Origin: Gibbsiella quercinecans
GTDB taxonomy: Bacteria > Pseudomonadota > Gammaproteobacteria > Enterobacterales > Enterobacteriaceae
Assembly (NCBI RefSeq): GCF_002291425.1
Contig: NZ_CP014136.1
Coordinates: 4,216,001 to 4,280,000 of the forward strand
Direction of reading: 5' to 3'
Length of the DNA stretch: 64,000 bases
Shown here: positions 1 through 10,015 of the stretch, piece after piece
Layout: every line of letters begins with the position of its first letter
Numbering within the stretch: the stretch's first letter is position 1
The notes under the pieces: generated by a model
Database searches by the model: none
Seen by the model: the letters and a program-made list of their open reading frames with translations, nothing else
What the model was told of the DNA's origin: nothing
Program-made: the position numbers and the translations under genes

Positions 1-332
1 TGCTCCGCCAACAGGCCGCAGAACGGGGCGGCAATGATGTTGGTCAGGGTACTGAATAAATAGCTGAACACCAGCAGCACGGAAATCACTGCCAGCGGCC
101 ACAGCACGTAGCTCAGCCACTGCAGCCAATCGGGCACGTAACTCATTATCTGCGGGATCCAGCCGCCCAGCTGGCTAAATAACCACCAAAAGGCAGAGCC
201 CATCAGCAGAATATTGACCAACAACGGCATCACGACATAGCGTTTGAGGCCAGGGCGGGAAATCAGCCGCCATCCTTCGGCAAAATAGTGGATACCGCTG
301 GTGGGTTTTACAGGTTGCTGCGAATAGGACAT
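1..332 (-). CDS. cysZ: Sulfate transporter CysZ, N-terminal part
   Basis: Inner-membrane protein that supplies sulfate for cysteine synthesis. The first 110 codons are present on the minus strand and the gene runs off the left edge. The protein begins [13 protein letters not shown] and continues with hydrophobic stretches ([15 protein letters not shown], then [16 protein letters not shown]) typical of the CysZ membrane domain. The ATG is at 332-330. It is divergent from zipA, the same arrangement as cysZ-zipA in E. coli, which supports the name. The C-terminal half cannot be judged. Confidence 0.93.
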   Translation of the reverse strand, partial: MSYSQQPVKPTSGIHYFAEGWRLISRPGLKRYVVMPLLVNILLMGSAFWWLFSQLGGWIPQIMSYVPDWLQWLSYVLWPLAVISVLLVFSYLFSTLTNIIAAPFCGLLAE

Positions 333-553
333 ATCTTAAGTTATCTCATTGTCTGAACAGGCTTCGCTATCATATCGGGATGATTTTCTACTGGCTAGCG
401 GCGCATTGGCTGAAAAAACAGCAAAAAAAGGCAGTATAATCATCTTTATTGGCATAAAGTTCAGCACGGACTTGCACTTGTCTGCGCGGGCAAATAGAGT
501 TAATGAGTGAATGTTTGCCGCGGTGGCAATGTATTGGAACAACAGAGATAGCA

Positions 554-1513
554 ATGATGCAGGATTTGCGTCTGATATTAATCGTTGTTGGCGCGATCGC
601 CATAATAGCGTTGTTATTACATGGTCTTTGGACCAGCCGTAAGGAACGCTCTTCGCTTTTCCGCGATCGCCCAGCTAAACGCGCTAAAAAAGAGCGTGAA
701 CCGTCCCCAATTGACGATCTCGACGATGGGGTAGGGGAGGTGCGCGTGCGCCCTGCCCATCCACAGGGTGAACCACAGCTGGGGCATTTCGATGCCGCCC
801 GCGAAGAATCCGTGCCTGCGTCCAAACCTGCTTCGGCAGGCCAACCGGCGCAGAAACCGGCACCGCTTTCAAGCCGCCCGGATTATGACGACGTGCTGCT
901 GGATACCTATGCGGAAGACGATGAGGACGATGACGCACCGCAGCAGCAGCCCGCAACGGCGCGCCGTGAGCCGCGCGTTGACGATCTGCCGGCCAGCGCG
1001 CCATCAAGCCAGCCATATAGCGAACCTGCGCATCACCAGCCGCAGCCTGAACCGGCGGCTGAACCGCAGGCGCCGGCCAAACCGGTCAAACGCATGGAAA
1101 CCGTTTTGGTGCTGCACGTTGCGGCCCATCAGGGCGGCGTGATTGGCGGTGAAGTGCTGTTGCAGAGCGTATTGCAGGCGGGGTTCCAGTTCGGCGAGAT
1201 GAACATTTTCCACCGCCATCTGAACCCGGCCGGCAGCGGCCCGGTGTTGTTCAGCCTGGCGAACATGGTCAAGCCGGGTTCGTTTGATCCCGACACCATG
1301 TCCGATTTCTCCACGCCGGGCGTATCCATGTTTATGATGGTGCCGTCCTACGGTGACGCCAACCAGAACTTCAAGCTGATGCTCCAGTCGGCGCAGCGTA
1401 TTGCTGACGACGTGGGCGGGGTGGTATTGGACGATGAGCGCCGCATGATGACCCCGCAAAAGCTGGAAACCTATAAAGCGCGCATTCGCGAAGTGTTGGA
1501 AAACAACGCCTGA
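554..1513 (+). CDS. zipA: Cell division protein ZipA
   Basis: Essential division protein that tethers FtsZ to the inner membrane. The 319-residue product starts [20 protein letters not shown], a single N-terminal membrane anchor, followed by a basic patch ([16 protein letters not shown]). A long Pro/Gln/Glu/Ala-rich linker covers roughly residues 40-180, and the C-terminal FtsZ-binding domain begins near [15 protein letters not shown] and ends REVLENNA. An in-frame ATG lies 51 bases upstream, but the family always begins with MMQDLR, so 554 was chosen. Divergent from cysZ and followed by a terminator, then ligA. Confidence 0.96.
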   Translation: MMQDLRLILIVVGAIAIIALLLHGLWTSRKERSSLFRDRPAKRAKKEREPSPIDDLDDGVGEVRVRPAHPQGEPQLGHFDAAREESVPASKPASAGQPAQKPAPLSSRPDYDDVLLDTYAEDDEDDDAPQQQPATARREPRVDDLPASAPSSQPYSEPAHHQPQPEPAAEPQAPAKPVKRMETVLVLHVAAHQGGVIGGEVLLQSVLQAGFQFGEMNIFHRHLNPAGSGPVLFSLANMVKPGSFDPDTMSDFSTPGVSMFMMVPSYGDANQNFKLMLQSAQRIADDVGGVVLDDERRMMTPQKLETYKARIREVLENNA

Positions 1514-1551
1514 CCGGCCTGTTGCGCGCGCTGAATAACGCCTAATCATCA

Positions 1552-1576
1552 ACCCCCGCCCGCCGGGGGTTTTTTA
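1552..1576 (+). terminator. Rho-independent terminator after zipA
   Basis: A CCCCC/GGGGG stem with a short GC-rich loop is followed directly by TTTTTT. It lies between zipA and ligA, so ligA probably has its own promoter or depends on readthrough. Confidence 0.8.
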
Positions 1577-1589
1577 TCTTTGATGGTGA

Positions 1590-3613
<2,024 letters not shown>

Positions 3614-3614
<1 letters not shown>

Positions 3615-3829
3615 TGGAAAAAGAGAACCTGATCGAGATCGCCAATACGGTGATGCCGTTTGGTAAATACCAGGGGCGGGTGCTGATCGACTTGCCGGAA
3701 GAGTATCTGCTGTGGTTCGCCCGTAAGGGCGAATTCCCGCAGGGCAAACTCGGCATGCTGATGGAAATGACATTGGCGATCAAAATCGAGGGGCTCGATC
3801 ATCTGGTCAAACCGTTAAAACGCGGTTGA
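3614..3829 (+). CDS. ypeB: DUF3820 family protein YpeB
   Basis: Small 71-residue protein of the DUF3820 family, biochemical role unknown. The motif PFGKYQGR (residues 16-23) followed by DLPEEYLLWF is the family signature and closely matches E. coli YpeB, which also sits directly after ligA. The start codon overlaps the ligA stop by one base, so translation is probably coupled. Confidence 0.9.
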
Positions 3830-3914
3830 GTGGCGCCGCGCTTCTGCATCGGCCGCCGTTTATAGGGCCCAGCCTGCGTTAAGGCGCGGCCCGATTATTT
3901 CCAACTGCGTTGCT

Positions 3915-4916
3915 TTACGCACGTTGGCGAGGCGCCGCTTGCGGCGCCGGCGTTGCCTGGCCGGCCTGCTGTTTTTTCTGGTAGCGCCGGGCCAGCGCCG
4001 CGCAGGTCATCAGTTGTACCTGGTGGAACACCATCAGCGGCAGCACCATCACCCCGACCACCGATGCCGGGAACAGAATGTTCGCCATCGGAATGCCGTT
4101 AGCCAGGCTCTTTTTCGAGCCGCAGAATACAATCGTGATCTCATCCGCTTTGCTAAAGCCCAGCTTGCGCGCCATGTAGGTATTTACCACCAGCACGATA
4201 GCCAGTAAAACCAGGCTGACCAACACAATGAACGCCATTGAGCCAATCCCCACCTGGTGCCAGATGCCGTGCGTCACCGCTTCGCTAAAGGCGGCGTAGA
4301 CCACCAGCAGGATCGAGGTTTGGTCGGTTTTGCCGATCAGCTTGCGGTTACGTTCAATCCAGTTGCCAATCAGCGGCCGTGACAGGTGGCCGGCAATAAA
4401 CGGCACCAGCAGTTGCAATACAATGGTGCCCACCTGGCGCAGGCTGCCGGTGTCGCCGTGGACATTCATCAATAGCCCGACCAGCAGCGGCGAAACGAAA
4501 ATCCCCAGCAGGCTGGAGGCCGATGCGCTGCAGACAGCGGCAGCCACATTGCCGCCCGCCAGCGAGGTGAAAGCGATAGCCGACTGCACCGTGGCCGGCA
4601 GAATGCACAGGTAGAGGAAACCGTTATACAGTTCCGGGCTGACGTTGACCGGCGACCACCATTTAAACAGGATGCCAAGCAGCGGGAAAATGACGAAGGT
4701 GCTGAACATCACCCACAGGTGCAAACGCCAGTTGTTGCTGCCGGCGAGGATCGCCTGGCGCGACAGCTTGGCGCCATGCATGAAAAACAGCAGGGCGATA
4801 GCCGCGATGGTGAGGATATTCAACCAGCCGACAAACTCGCCGCGCGCCGGCAGGAACGAAGCCAGCAGCACGGTAGTGAGCAGCGTCAGGGTAAAGCGAT
4901 CGGGTAAAAATCTCAT
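3915..4916 (-). CDS. yfeH: Bile acid:sodium symporter-family transporter YfeH
   Basis: Predicted inner-membrane sodium-coupled solute carrier; substrate unknown. 333 residues with about nine or ten hydrophobic segments (TLLTTVLLASFLPARG at the N-terminus, IAAIALLFFMHGAKL, FIVLVSLVLLAIVLVVN). The family features GSKKSLANGIPMANILFP near residue 270 and an N-terminal PxRG-type region are visible. The last ~25 residues are a Gln/Ala/Pro-rich tail. It is divergent from the LysR gene yfeR across a 96-bp AT-rich gap, the same pair as in E. coli, so YfeR may control it. Confidence 0.88.
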   Translation of the reverse strand: MRFLPDRFTLTLLTTVLLASFLPARGEFVGWLNILTIAAIALLFFMHGAKLSRQAILAGSNNWRLHLWVMFSTFVIFPLLGILFKWWSPVNVSPELYNGFLYLCILPATVQSAIAFTSLAGGNVAAAVCSASASSLLGIFVSPLLVGLLMNVHGDTGSLRQVGTIVLQLLVPFIAGHLSRPLIGNWIERNRKLIGKTDQTSILLVVYAAFSEAVTHGIWHQVGIGSMAFIVLVSLVLLAIVLVVNTYMARKLGFSKADEITIVFCGSKKSLANGIPMANILFPASVVGVMVLPLMVFHQVQLMTCAALARRYQKKQQAGQATPAPQAAPRQRA

Positions 4917-4991
4917 CGAATCTTCTCGGCAGTGAATATTATGGCGGCTATTTTCCCGCGCTGCGATATAATAATAAAATTGATTTATTTA

Positions 4992-5005
4992 ATTCATTTA
5001 TGAAT
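4992..5005. promoter_or_regulatory. Inverted repeat in the yfeH-yfeR divergent promoter
   Basis: ATTCAT-TT-ATGAAT lies 7 bases before the yfeR start, inside an unusually AT-rich stretch (about 4970-5010). LysR regulators often bind dyads in such divergent gaps, so it may be part of a YfeR operator. This rests on position and symmetry alone. Confidence 0.4.
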
Positions 5006-5012
5006 AAAAAAC

Positions 5013-5933
5013 ATGAATTACTCCCTTAAGCAGTTGCGGATCTTTGTCACCATTGCCCGCTATGGCAGTTTCAGCCGCGCCGGCGAGGCGATAGGCCTGA
5101 CGCAGTCGGCGGTAAGCCACAGCGTGAAAGAGCTGGAGGCGGAGATCGGCGTGCGTTTGCTGGATCGCACCACGCGCGAGGTGATATTGACCGATGCCGG
5201 GCAGCGGCTGGCGCACCAGGTTGAACGGCTGTTGGACGAGCTGCAGGCAACGTTGCTGGATGTGCGCAGCTTTGGCGTGCAGCGCAGCGGCACCGTTAGG
5301 GTGGCTTCCAGCCAGACCATCTCCGCCCATCTGATGCCGCAGTGCATTGCTGCCGGCGAGAAGCAGTACCCGGATATTCGCATCCTGCTGCGCGATCAGG
5401 CCCAGCAGCAAGTGCTGAGCAGCATCCGCAATGCTGAAGTGGATTTCGGTATCGTGGTTGATCCGGTGCAGGCGGTGGATCTGGACTGTGAACCGATTCT
5501 GTATGAGCCGTTTTTGCTGCTGTGCCGCCGCGATCACCCGTTCGCCAGCCAGGCGGTGGTGCACTGGACGGCATTAAACGGTTGCCGCCTGGTGTTGCAG
5601 GACTATGCCTCCGGCAGCCGGCCGCTGATTGACCAGGCGATTCGCCAACAGGGGATTAAGGCGCAGGTGGTGCAGGAAATCGGCCATCCGGCCACGATTT
5701 TCCCCATGGTGACCGCCGGCATCGGCATCAGCATTTTCCCGGCGCTGGCGTTGCCATTGCCGGAAGGGGAGCAGCTCAAGGTGTGCCGTCTCGAGCCGGA
5801 AATTAACCGCGCGCTGATGCTGGTGCGGCGTAAAAACCGTTCCCTGACGCCGGCGGCAGAGGTGATCTGGCAGGTGGTGCGCCGGCAGGCGGCGCTGCTG
5901 GCCCAGCAGCGGCAACGCCAGGGCGAGTATTAA
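5013..5933 (+). CDS. yfeR: LysR-family regulator YfeR
   Basis: Transcriptional regulator of 306 residues. The N-terminal winged helix-turn-helix reads [20 protein letters not shown] at residues ~18-37, followed by the periplasmic-binding-like effector domain ([15 protein letters not shown] onward). In E. coli the equivalent gene is yfeR, divergent from yfeH in the same ligA neighbourhood, where it has been linked to osmolarity-related control. The C-terminus ends in a Gln/Arg-rich tail (QQRQRQGEY). Convergent with the next LysR gene, 27 bp apart. Confidence 0.88.
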   Translation: MNYSLKQLRIFVTIARYGSFSRAGEAIGLTQSAVSHSVKELEAEIGVRLLDRTTREVILTDAGQRLAHQVERLLDELQATLLDVRSFGVQRSGTVRVASSQTISAHLMPQCIAAGEKQYPDIRILLRDQAQQQVLSSIRNAEVDFGIVVDPVQAVDLDCEPILYEPFLLLCRRDHPFASQAVVHWTALNGCRLVLQDYASGSRPLIDQAIRQQGIKAQVVQEIGHPATIFPMVTAGIGISIFPALALPLPEGEQLKVCRLEPEINRALMLVRRKNRSLTPAAEVIWQVVRRQAALLAQQRQRQGEY

Positions 5934-5956
5934 ACGGCGGGCAAGGGCCGCCGTTG
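5934..5956. terminator. Hairpin between convergent LysR genes
   Basis: AACGGCGG and CCGCCGTT flank a 7-base loop directly after the yfeR stop. It can form on either strand and probably ends transcripts from both convergent genes, although neither side has a T tract. Confidence 0.5.
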
Positions 5957-5960
5957 CACG

Positions 5961-6863
5961 TCATTCCCAACTGGGCGGCTGGCCGATACTGTGTTGCAGC
6001 AGGTGGATAAAGGCCTCCAGCTTGGCGGAGATTTTCGCCAGTGGGCGCAGCAGGTAGATCCCCTGTTTCTCACCGCGCGGATCGTCCAATATTTTCTGCA
6101 GCTTGCCGGCCTGGATATCCGGCCCGACCACCCAGTTGGGCAAGAAGGTGATCCCGATCCCGAGCAACGCCGCCTGGCGCTGGGCGGTGAAGTCATCACA
6201 GCGTAATACCATATTGCATTGGCTCATCAGCGAGCTATCGAGGATCTGCGCCCAGCAGGTCGGCTCTTGCCGGTGATATCGGGCGATCAGCCGGTGGCGC
6301 GGCAGTTCCGCCAGGGTGGCTGGCTGCCCATGGCGGGCGATGTAGGCCGGGCTGGCGCACATCATCCAGCGTTGGGTGGCGATATGGCTGGCATACAGCC
6401 CGCTGTCTTTCTGCTCGCCGATGCGGATCGTCGCGTCCAGCAACTCTTGCGTCGGATCGGTCTGCTGTTCCGTCAGATCAAGATCGACGGACAAACGTGG
6501 ATAGCGGTGCGCCAATTCCGGCAGCAGCGGCAGGATGTAGTTTTTGCCAAAGGTCGGCAGGCAACTGATGCGCAGTATCCCCTGCGGGCTGTCGCTCAGT
6601 GAGTTTAGCTCGGCTTTGATATCAATGATGTCAGCCAGTATCTGGGTGGCGCGTTCCTGCAGCAGTTTGCCGGCGTCGGTCAGCATCAGGCCGCGCGTTG
6701 AGCGGATAAACAGGGTGACATTCAGCAGGTTTTCCAGCGAATCGATATGACGGACCAGCGATGAGGGGACCATACCCAGCTTGCGGGCCGCCGCGGAGAA
6801 GCTGCCGTGTTGGGCAACTTCGATAAAAATTGGCAGATGTTCTGCATAGCGTGCGTCATTCAT
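5961..6863 (-). CDS. LysR-family regulator, CrgA/DmlR-like
   Basis: Regulator of 300 residues with an N-terminal helix-turn-helix (GSFSAAARKLGMVPSSLVRH, residues ~19-38) and an effector domain beginning LRISCLPTFGKNYILP. The pattern FIEVAQHGSFSAAARKLG with STRGLMLTDAG belongs to the CrgA/DmlR branch rather than the AlsR/BudR branch. It faces away from budA across a 448-bp gap, so control of the acetoin genes is possible by position but is not supported by subfamily. Target unknown. Confidence 0.85.
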   Translation of the reverse strand: MNDARYAEHLPIFIEVAQHGSFSAAARKLGMVPSSLVRHIDSLENLLNVTLFIRSTRGLMLTDAGKLLQERATQILADIIDIKAELNSLSDSPQGILRISCLPTFGKNYILPLLPELAHRYPRLSVDLDLTEQQTDPTQELLDATIRIGEQKDSGLYASHIATQRWMMCASPAYIARHGQPATLAELPRHRLIARYHRQEPTCWAQILDSSLMSQCNMVLRCDDFTAQRQAALLGIGITFLPNWVVGPDIQAGKLQKILDDPRGEKQGIYLLRPLAKISAKLEAFIHLLQHSIGQPPSWE

Positions 6864-7311
6864 CTTTGCATTATATGCAAAAGCGTTTCTTATGAATATA
6901 GGGTTCTCTGGTTAATGTAAAACGACTACCCTTGCAGGCATCTGGTGGACGGGGGTTACCGAACGCCAGCTGTGCCGTGCAGAAAATAATGAATACTCGC
7001 GCGGTTTTTACAGTGCCTGTAATAAATTGACCGCCGGTTTAGCCTTTCATCAGCGGTATTCGCTCTGCTCCAACACCAGATAAATCGTTCAATCAGACGC
7101 TATGCAAATGGCAATGATTAGCAATTCATTAATCTTGCTAATTATTTGTTGGTTTCGCGTGTCACCGGTTGCCGCAACCGGTTTTTTTGTCGCAGCAGGC
7201 TGAATCGAGTCAATCGACAGCCCTTTGGCAGTGACAAGTTAGCGCATTGCAGCTGATGCGCATTTTCGAACGTGTGATGCATCGTGCTTCACACTGGTGG
7301 AGGAGTAAGTC
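6864..7311. other. Long LysR-budA intergenic region
   Basis: 448 bases without a convincing coding region. The stretch 7100-7160 is AT-rich (AATGATTAGCAATTC and similar) and is followed by a strong hairpin-plus-T-tract at 7164-7188, more than 100 bases before the budA start. The last 120 bases form the budA leader with the ribosome site GGAGGAG. A promoter for budA must lie either upstream of the hairpin, in which case transcription crosses a terminator, or between 7190 and 7300. Confidence 0.6.
7164..7188 (+). terminator. Intrinsic terminator upstream of budA
   Basis: ACCGGTTG-CCG-CAACCGGT followed by seven Ts: an 8-bp perfect stem with a textbook U tract. No annotated gene precedes it on the plus strand, so it ends either a small RNA or an attenuated budA leader. 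Confidence 0.75.
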
Positions 7312-8091
7312 ATGAACCATAACCAGGGTTGTTCCTGTGCCCAGCATTTGGCGCAGGGCTTCGCCAAACAACGAGTGAGCACCGGTGAAGGTGAGATTTA
7401 TCAGATCTCGCTGATGAGTGCCTTACTTAGCGGCGTGTACGAGGGAGACGTTACGATCGCTGAGTTGTTGAAACATGGCGATTTCGGCCTGGGGACTTTC
7501 AATCATCTTGATGGCGAACTGATTGCCTTTGATCAGGAGATTCACCAACTGCGCGCCGATGGCAGCGCCCGGCCCGCCAGCTTGGATCAGAAAACCCCGT
7601 TTGCCGTAGTCACCTTTTTCAAACCCACCGTCACGCAGGAGTTTACTCACCCTATCACCAAAGATGCGCTACATCAGTGTATTGATGAGCAAATCGATTC
7701 CCCCAATGTGTTCTGCGCATTGCGTATCGACGGTGAGTTCAGCTCGGTAGAAACGCGCACCGTCCCCCGCCAGGAAAGGCCTTATAAACACATGCTGGAA
7801 GCGATCGAAGAACAGCCTATCTTTTCATTCAAACAGCGCCAGGGCTCGTTGGTCGGTTTCCGTTCGCCTGATTATATGCAGGGGGTTACGGTAGCCGGTT
7901 ACCACGAACATTTCGTTACCGATGATCGCAGCGGCGGCGGCCACGTGCTGGATTACCAGCTTGAACGTGGCCGCCTGCAGTTTGGGGTGATCACCCGTCT
8001 TAATCTTCAGTTACCGCAAGATGCGGATTTTCTGCGCGCCGACCTCTGCCCAGAGGATTTGGACCGTGCAATACGTGCTGCCGAAGGCTAA
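7312..8091 (+). CDS. budA: Alpha-acetolactate decarboxylase BudA
   Basis: Cytoplasmic enzyme that converts 2-acetolactate to acetoin in the butanediol pathway. The 259-residue length is normal for the family. The zinc-binding region is visible near the C-terminus: HEHFVTDDRSGGGHVLDY (about residues 199-216), containing the three metal-binding histidines, preceded by the conserved GTVPRQ-type stretch RTVPRQERPY. A strong Shine-Dalgarno (GGAGGAG) precedes the ATG. It is followed after 64 bp by budB, forming the budAB pair; the acetoin reductase budC is not in this window. Confidence 0.96.
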   Translation: MNHNQGCSCAQHLAQGFAKQRVSTGEGEIYQISLMSALLSGVYEGDVTIAELLKHGDFGLGTFNHLDGELIAFDQEIHQLRADGSARPASLDQKTPFAVVTFFKPTVTQEFTHPITKDALHQCIDEQIDSPNVFCALRIDGEFSSVETRTVPRQERPYKHMLEAIEEQPIFSFKQRQGSLVGFRSPDYMQGVTVAGYHEHFVTDDRSGGGHVLDYQLERGRLQFGVITRLNLQLPQDADFLRADLCPEDLDRAIRAAEG

Positions 8092-8155
8092 GTACTCCTG
8101 TGCCATCTGCGATGGCAATTCTGGCAGTCGTTTTTTCTTTAGGAGGTAGAGAACC

Positions 8156-9841
8156 ATGGCAAAGGTAAATACGGATAACAATTGGCAGTGTGGCGCTGAT
8201 TTAGTGGTAAAGAACCTGGAAGCGCAGGGAGTAAAACACGTTTTTGGTATACCGGGTGCGAAGATCGACCGGGTATTCGATTCACTGGTGGACTCACAGT
8301 CAATTGAAACCGTAGTGGTGCGCCACGAAGCTAACGCGGCGTTTATGGCAGCGGCGGTTGGCCGTTTGACCGGTAAAGCGGGCGTCGCGCTGGCCACCTC
8401 CGGGCCAGGGGCTTCCAACCTGGTGACCGGCCTGGCGACGGCAACGTCCGAAGGGGATGCGGTAGTAGCGTTCGGCGGTGCGGTTAAACGCGCAGATAAC
8501 CTGAAGCAAACCCACCAGAGCATGGATACCGTCAGCATGATGCGGCCGATCACCAAGTACTGCGCCGAAGTGCACGTGGGCGAGGCCATTTCCGAGGTGA
8601 TTGCTAACGCTTTCCGTAGCGCAGAGTTTGGCCGCCCCGGCGCGTCTTTCATCAGCCTGCCGATGGATATTGTCAATGAACCGACCACCGGCCCGGTGCT
8701 GGCGGGTTGCCGCGTGCCACGCATGGGCGCTGCCGCCGGCGAAGACATTCAGTCTGCGGTGAAACTGATTAAAGAAGCCAAATGCCCGGTGCTGCTGCTT
8801 GGCCTGCAAGCCAGCCGCCCGGAAAACAGCGACGCGGTGCGCCATCTGCTGTGCCGCACCGCAATGCCGGTGGTGGGGACCTACCAGGCGGCCGGCGCCA
8901 TCGATGTGAATCATTTTGCCCGTTTTGCCGGCCGTGTGGGGCTGTTCAACAACCAGCCTGCCGACCAACTGCTGCAGAAAGCGGATTTGGTGGTCAGCGT
9001 GGGTTACGGCCCGATCGAATACGATCCGTGCATGTGGAATAGCCAGCATCGCCTGAAACTGGTGCACATCGATGTGCTGCCATCGGAAATCGATACCTGC
9101 TACCGCCCGGATGTGGAACTGATCGGCAACATCAGCGCCACGCTCCATGCGCTGACGGAATCGTTCCAGAGCGTGTTGCAGATCCCAGGCGAAGTGGAAA
9201 ATATCCTCAGCGATCTCGGCCGCCAGCGCACCGAACTGGCCGAGCGTGCGGCTCGCCGCGGCGGTATGCCGATTCACCCGCTGCGTATCGTGAAGGAACT
9301 GCAGGACGTGGTCAGCGATGACGTGACGCTGTGTGTGGATATGGGGAGCTTCCATATCTGGATTGCCCGTTATCTTTACAGCTTCCGTGCCCGCCAGTTA
9401 CTGATCTCCAACGGCCAGCAAACCATGGGTGTGGCGCTGCCGTGGGCTATCGGTGCAGCGCTGGTGCGCCCGGGCGATAAAGTGGTTTCCATTTCGGGCG
9501 ACGGCGGCTTTATGCAGTCGAGCATGGAGCTGGAAACGGCGGTACGCCTGAAAACCAACATCGTGCACATCGTTTGGGTGGATAACGCCTATAACATGGT
9601 CGAAATGCAGGAAGTGAAAAAATACGATCGTAAATCTGGCGTTGAGTTTGGGCCGATTGATTTCAAACAGTATGCTGAAGCCTGCGGTGCGGTTGGTTTT
9701 AACGTCGCGTCGGTGGAAGAACTGCGTCCGGTGCTGCGTAAAGCGATGGATATCCAGGGGCCGGTGGTGGTTGCCATCCCTGTGGACTACTCCGATAACT
9801 ACAAACTGATGGCGCAGATGAACTTCAGCCAGATGATCTGA
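8156..9841 (+). CDS. budB: Catabolic acetolactate synthase BudB
   Basis: Thiamine diphosphate enzyme joining two pyruvates to 2-acetolactate, the entry step to acetoin and butanediol. 561 residues, the single-subunit FAD-independent catabolic type. The catalytic glutamate lies in [16 protein letters not shown] (residues ~55-70). The ThDP/Mg motif is [17 protein letters not shown], followed by WVDNAYNMV. It has a very strong ribosome site (AGGAGG) and a terminator just after the stop. It uses the acetolactate that BudA then decarboxylates. Confidence 0.97.
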   Translation: MAKVNTDNNWQCGADLVVKNLEAQGVKHVFGIPGAKIDRVFDSLVDSQSIETVVVRHEANAAFMAAAVGRLTGKAGVALATSGPGASNLVTGLATATSEGDAVVAFGGAVKRADNLKQTHQSMDTVSMMRPITKYCAEVHVGEAISEVIANAFRSAEFGRPGASFISLPMDIVNEPTTGPVLAGCRVPRMGAAAGEDIQSAVKLIKEAKCPVLLLGLQASRPENSDAVRHLLCRTAMPVVGTYQAAGAIDVNHFARFAGRVGLFNNQPADQLLQKADLVVSVGYGPIEYDPCMWNSQHRLKLVHIDVLPSEIDTCYRPDVELIGNISATLHALTESFQSVLQIPGEVENILSDLGRQRTELAERAARRGGMPIHPLRIVKELQDVVSDDVTLCVDMGSFHIWIARYLYSFRARQLLISNGQQTMGVALPWAIGAALVRPGDKVVSISGDGGFMQSSMELETAVRLKTNIVHIVWVDNAYNMVEMQEVKKYDRKSGVEFGPIDFKQYAEACGAVGFNVASVEELRPVLRKAMDIQGPVVVAIPVDYSDNYKLMAQMNFSQMI

Positions 9842-9858
9842 TCTGCGTTTCCATCCCT

Positions 9859-9890
9859 GAACCCGCCGGTCACGGCGGGTTCGTCATTTT
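9859..9890 (+). terminator. Terminator after budAB
   Basis: A 9-bp stem GAACCCGCC/GGCGGGTTC with a 6-base loop, followed by a weak T stretch (GTCATTTT), 18 bases after the budB stop. Confidence 0.7.
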
Positions 9891-9961
9891 AGCCCCGTCG
9901 TATCCTGACTTTCCCTGTTATTGATATCACCTTTCTAGGTTTCCCGCCGCGATGGACGGGC

Positions 9962-9990
9962 AAAAAAAATGCCGGCCTTTTGGCCGGCAT
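9962..9990 (-). terminator. Terminator after fepA
   Basis: Perfect stem GCCGGCC-TTTT-GGCCGGC. Read on the minus strand it is followed by eight Ts (A run at 9962-9969 on the plus strand). It lies just beyond the fepA stop. Confidence 0.85.
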
Positions 9991-10015
9991 CTGAATTTTT
10001 ACTTACCTTCCACCA

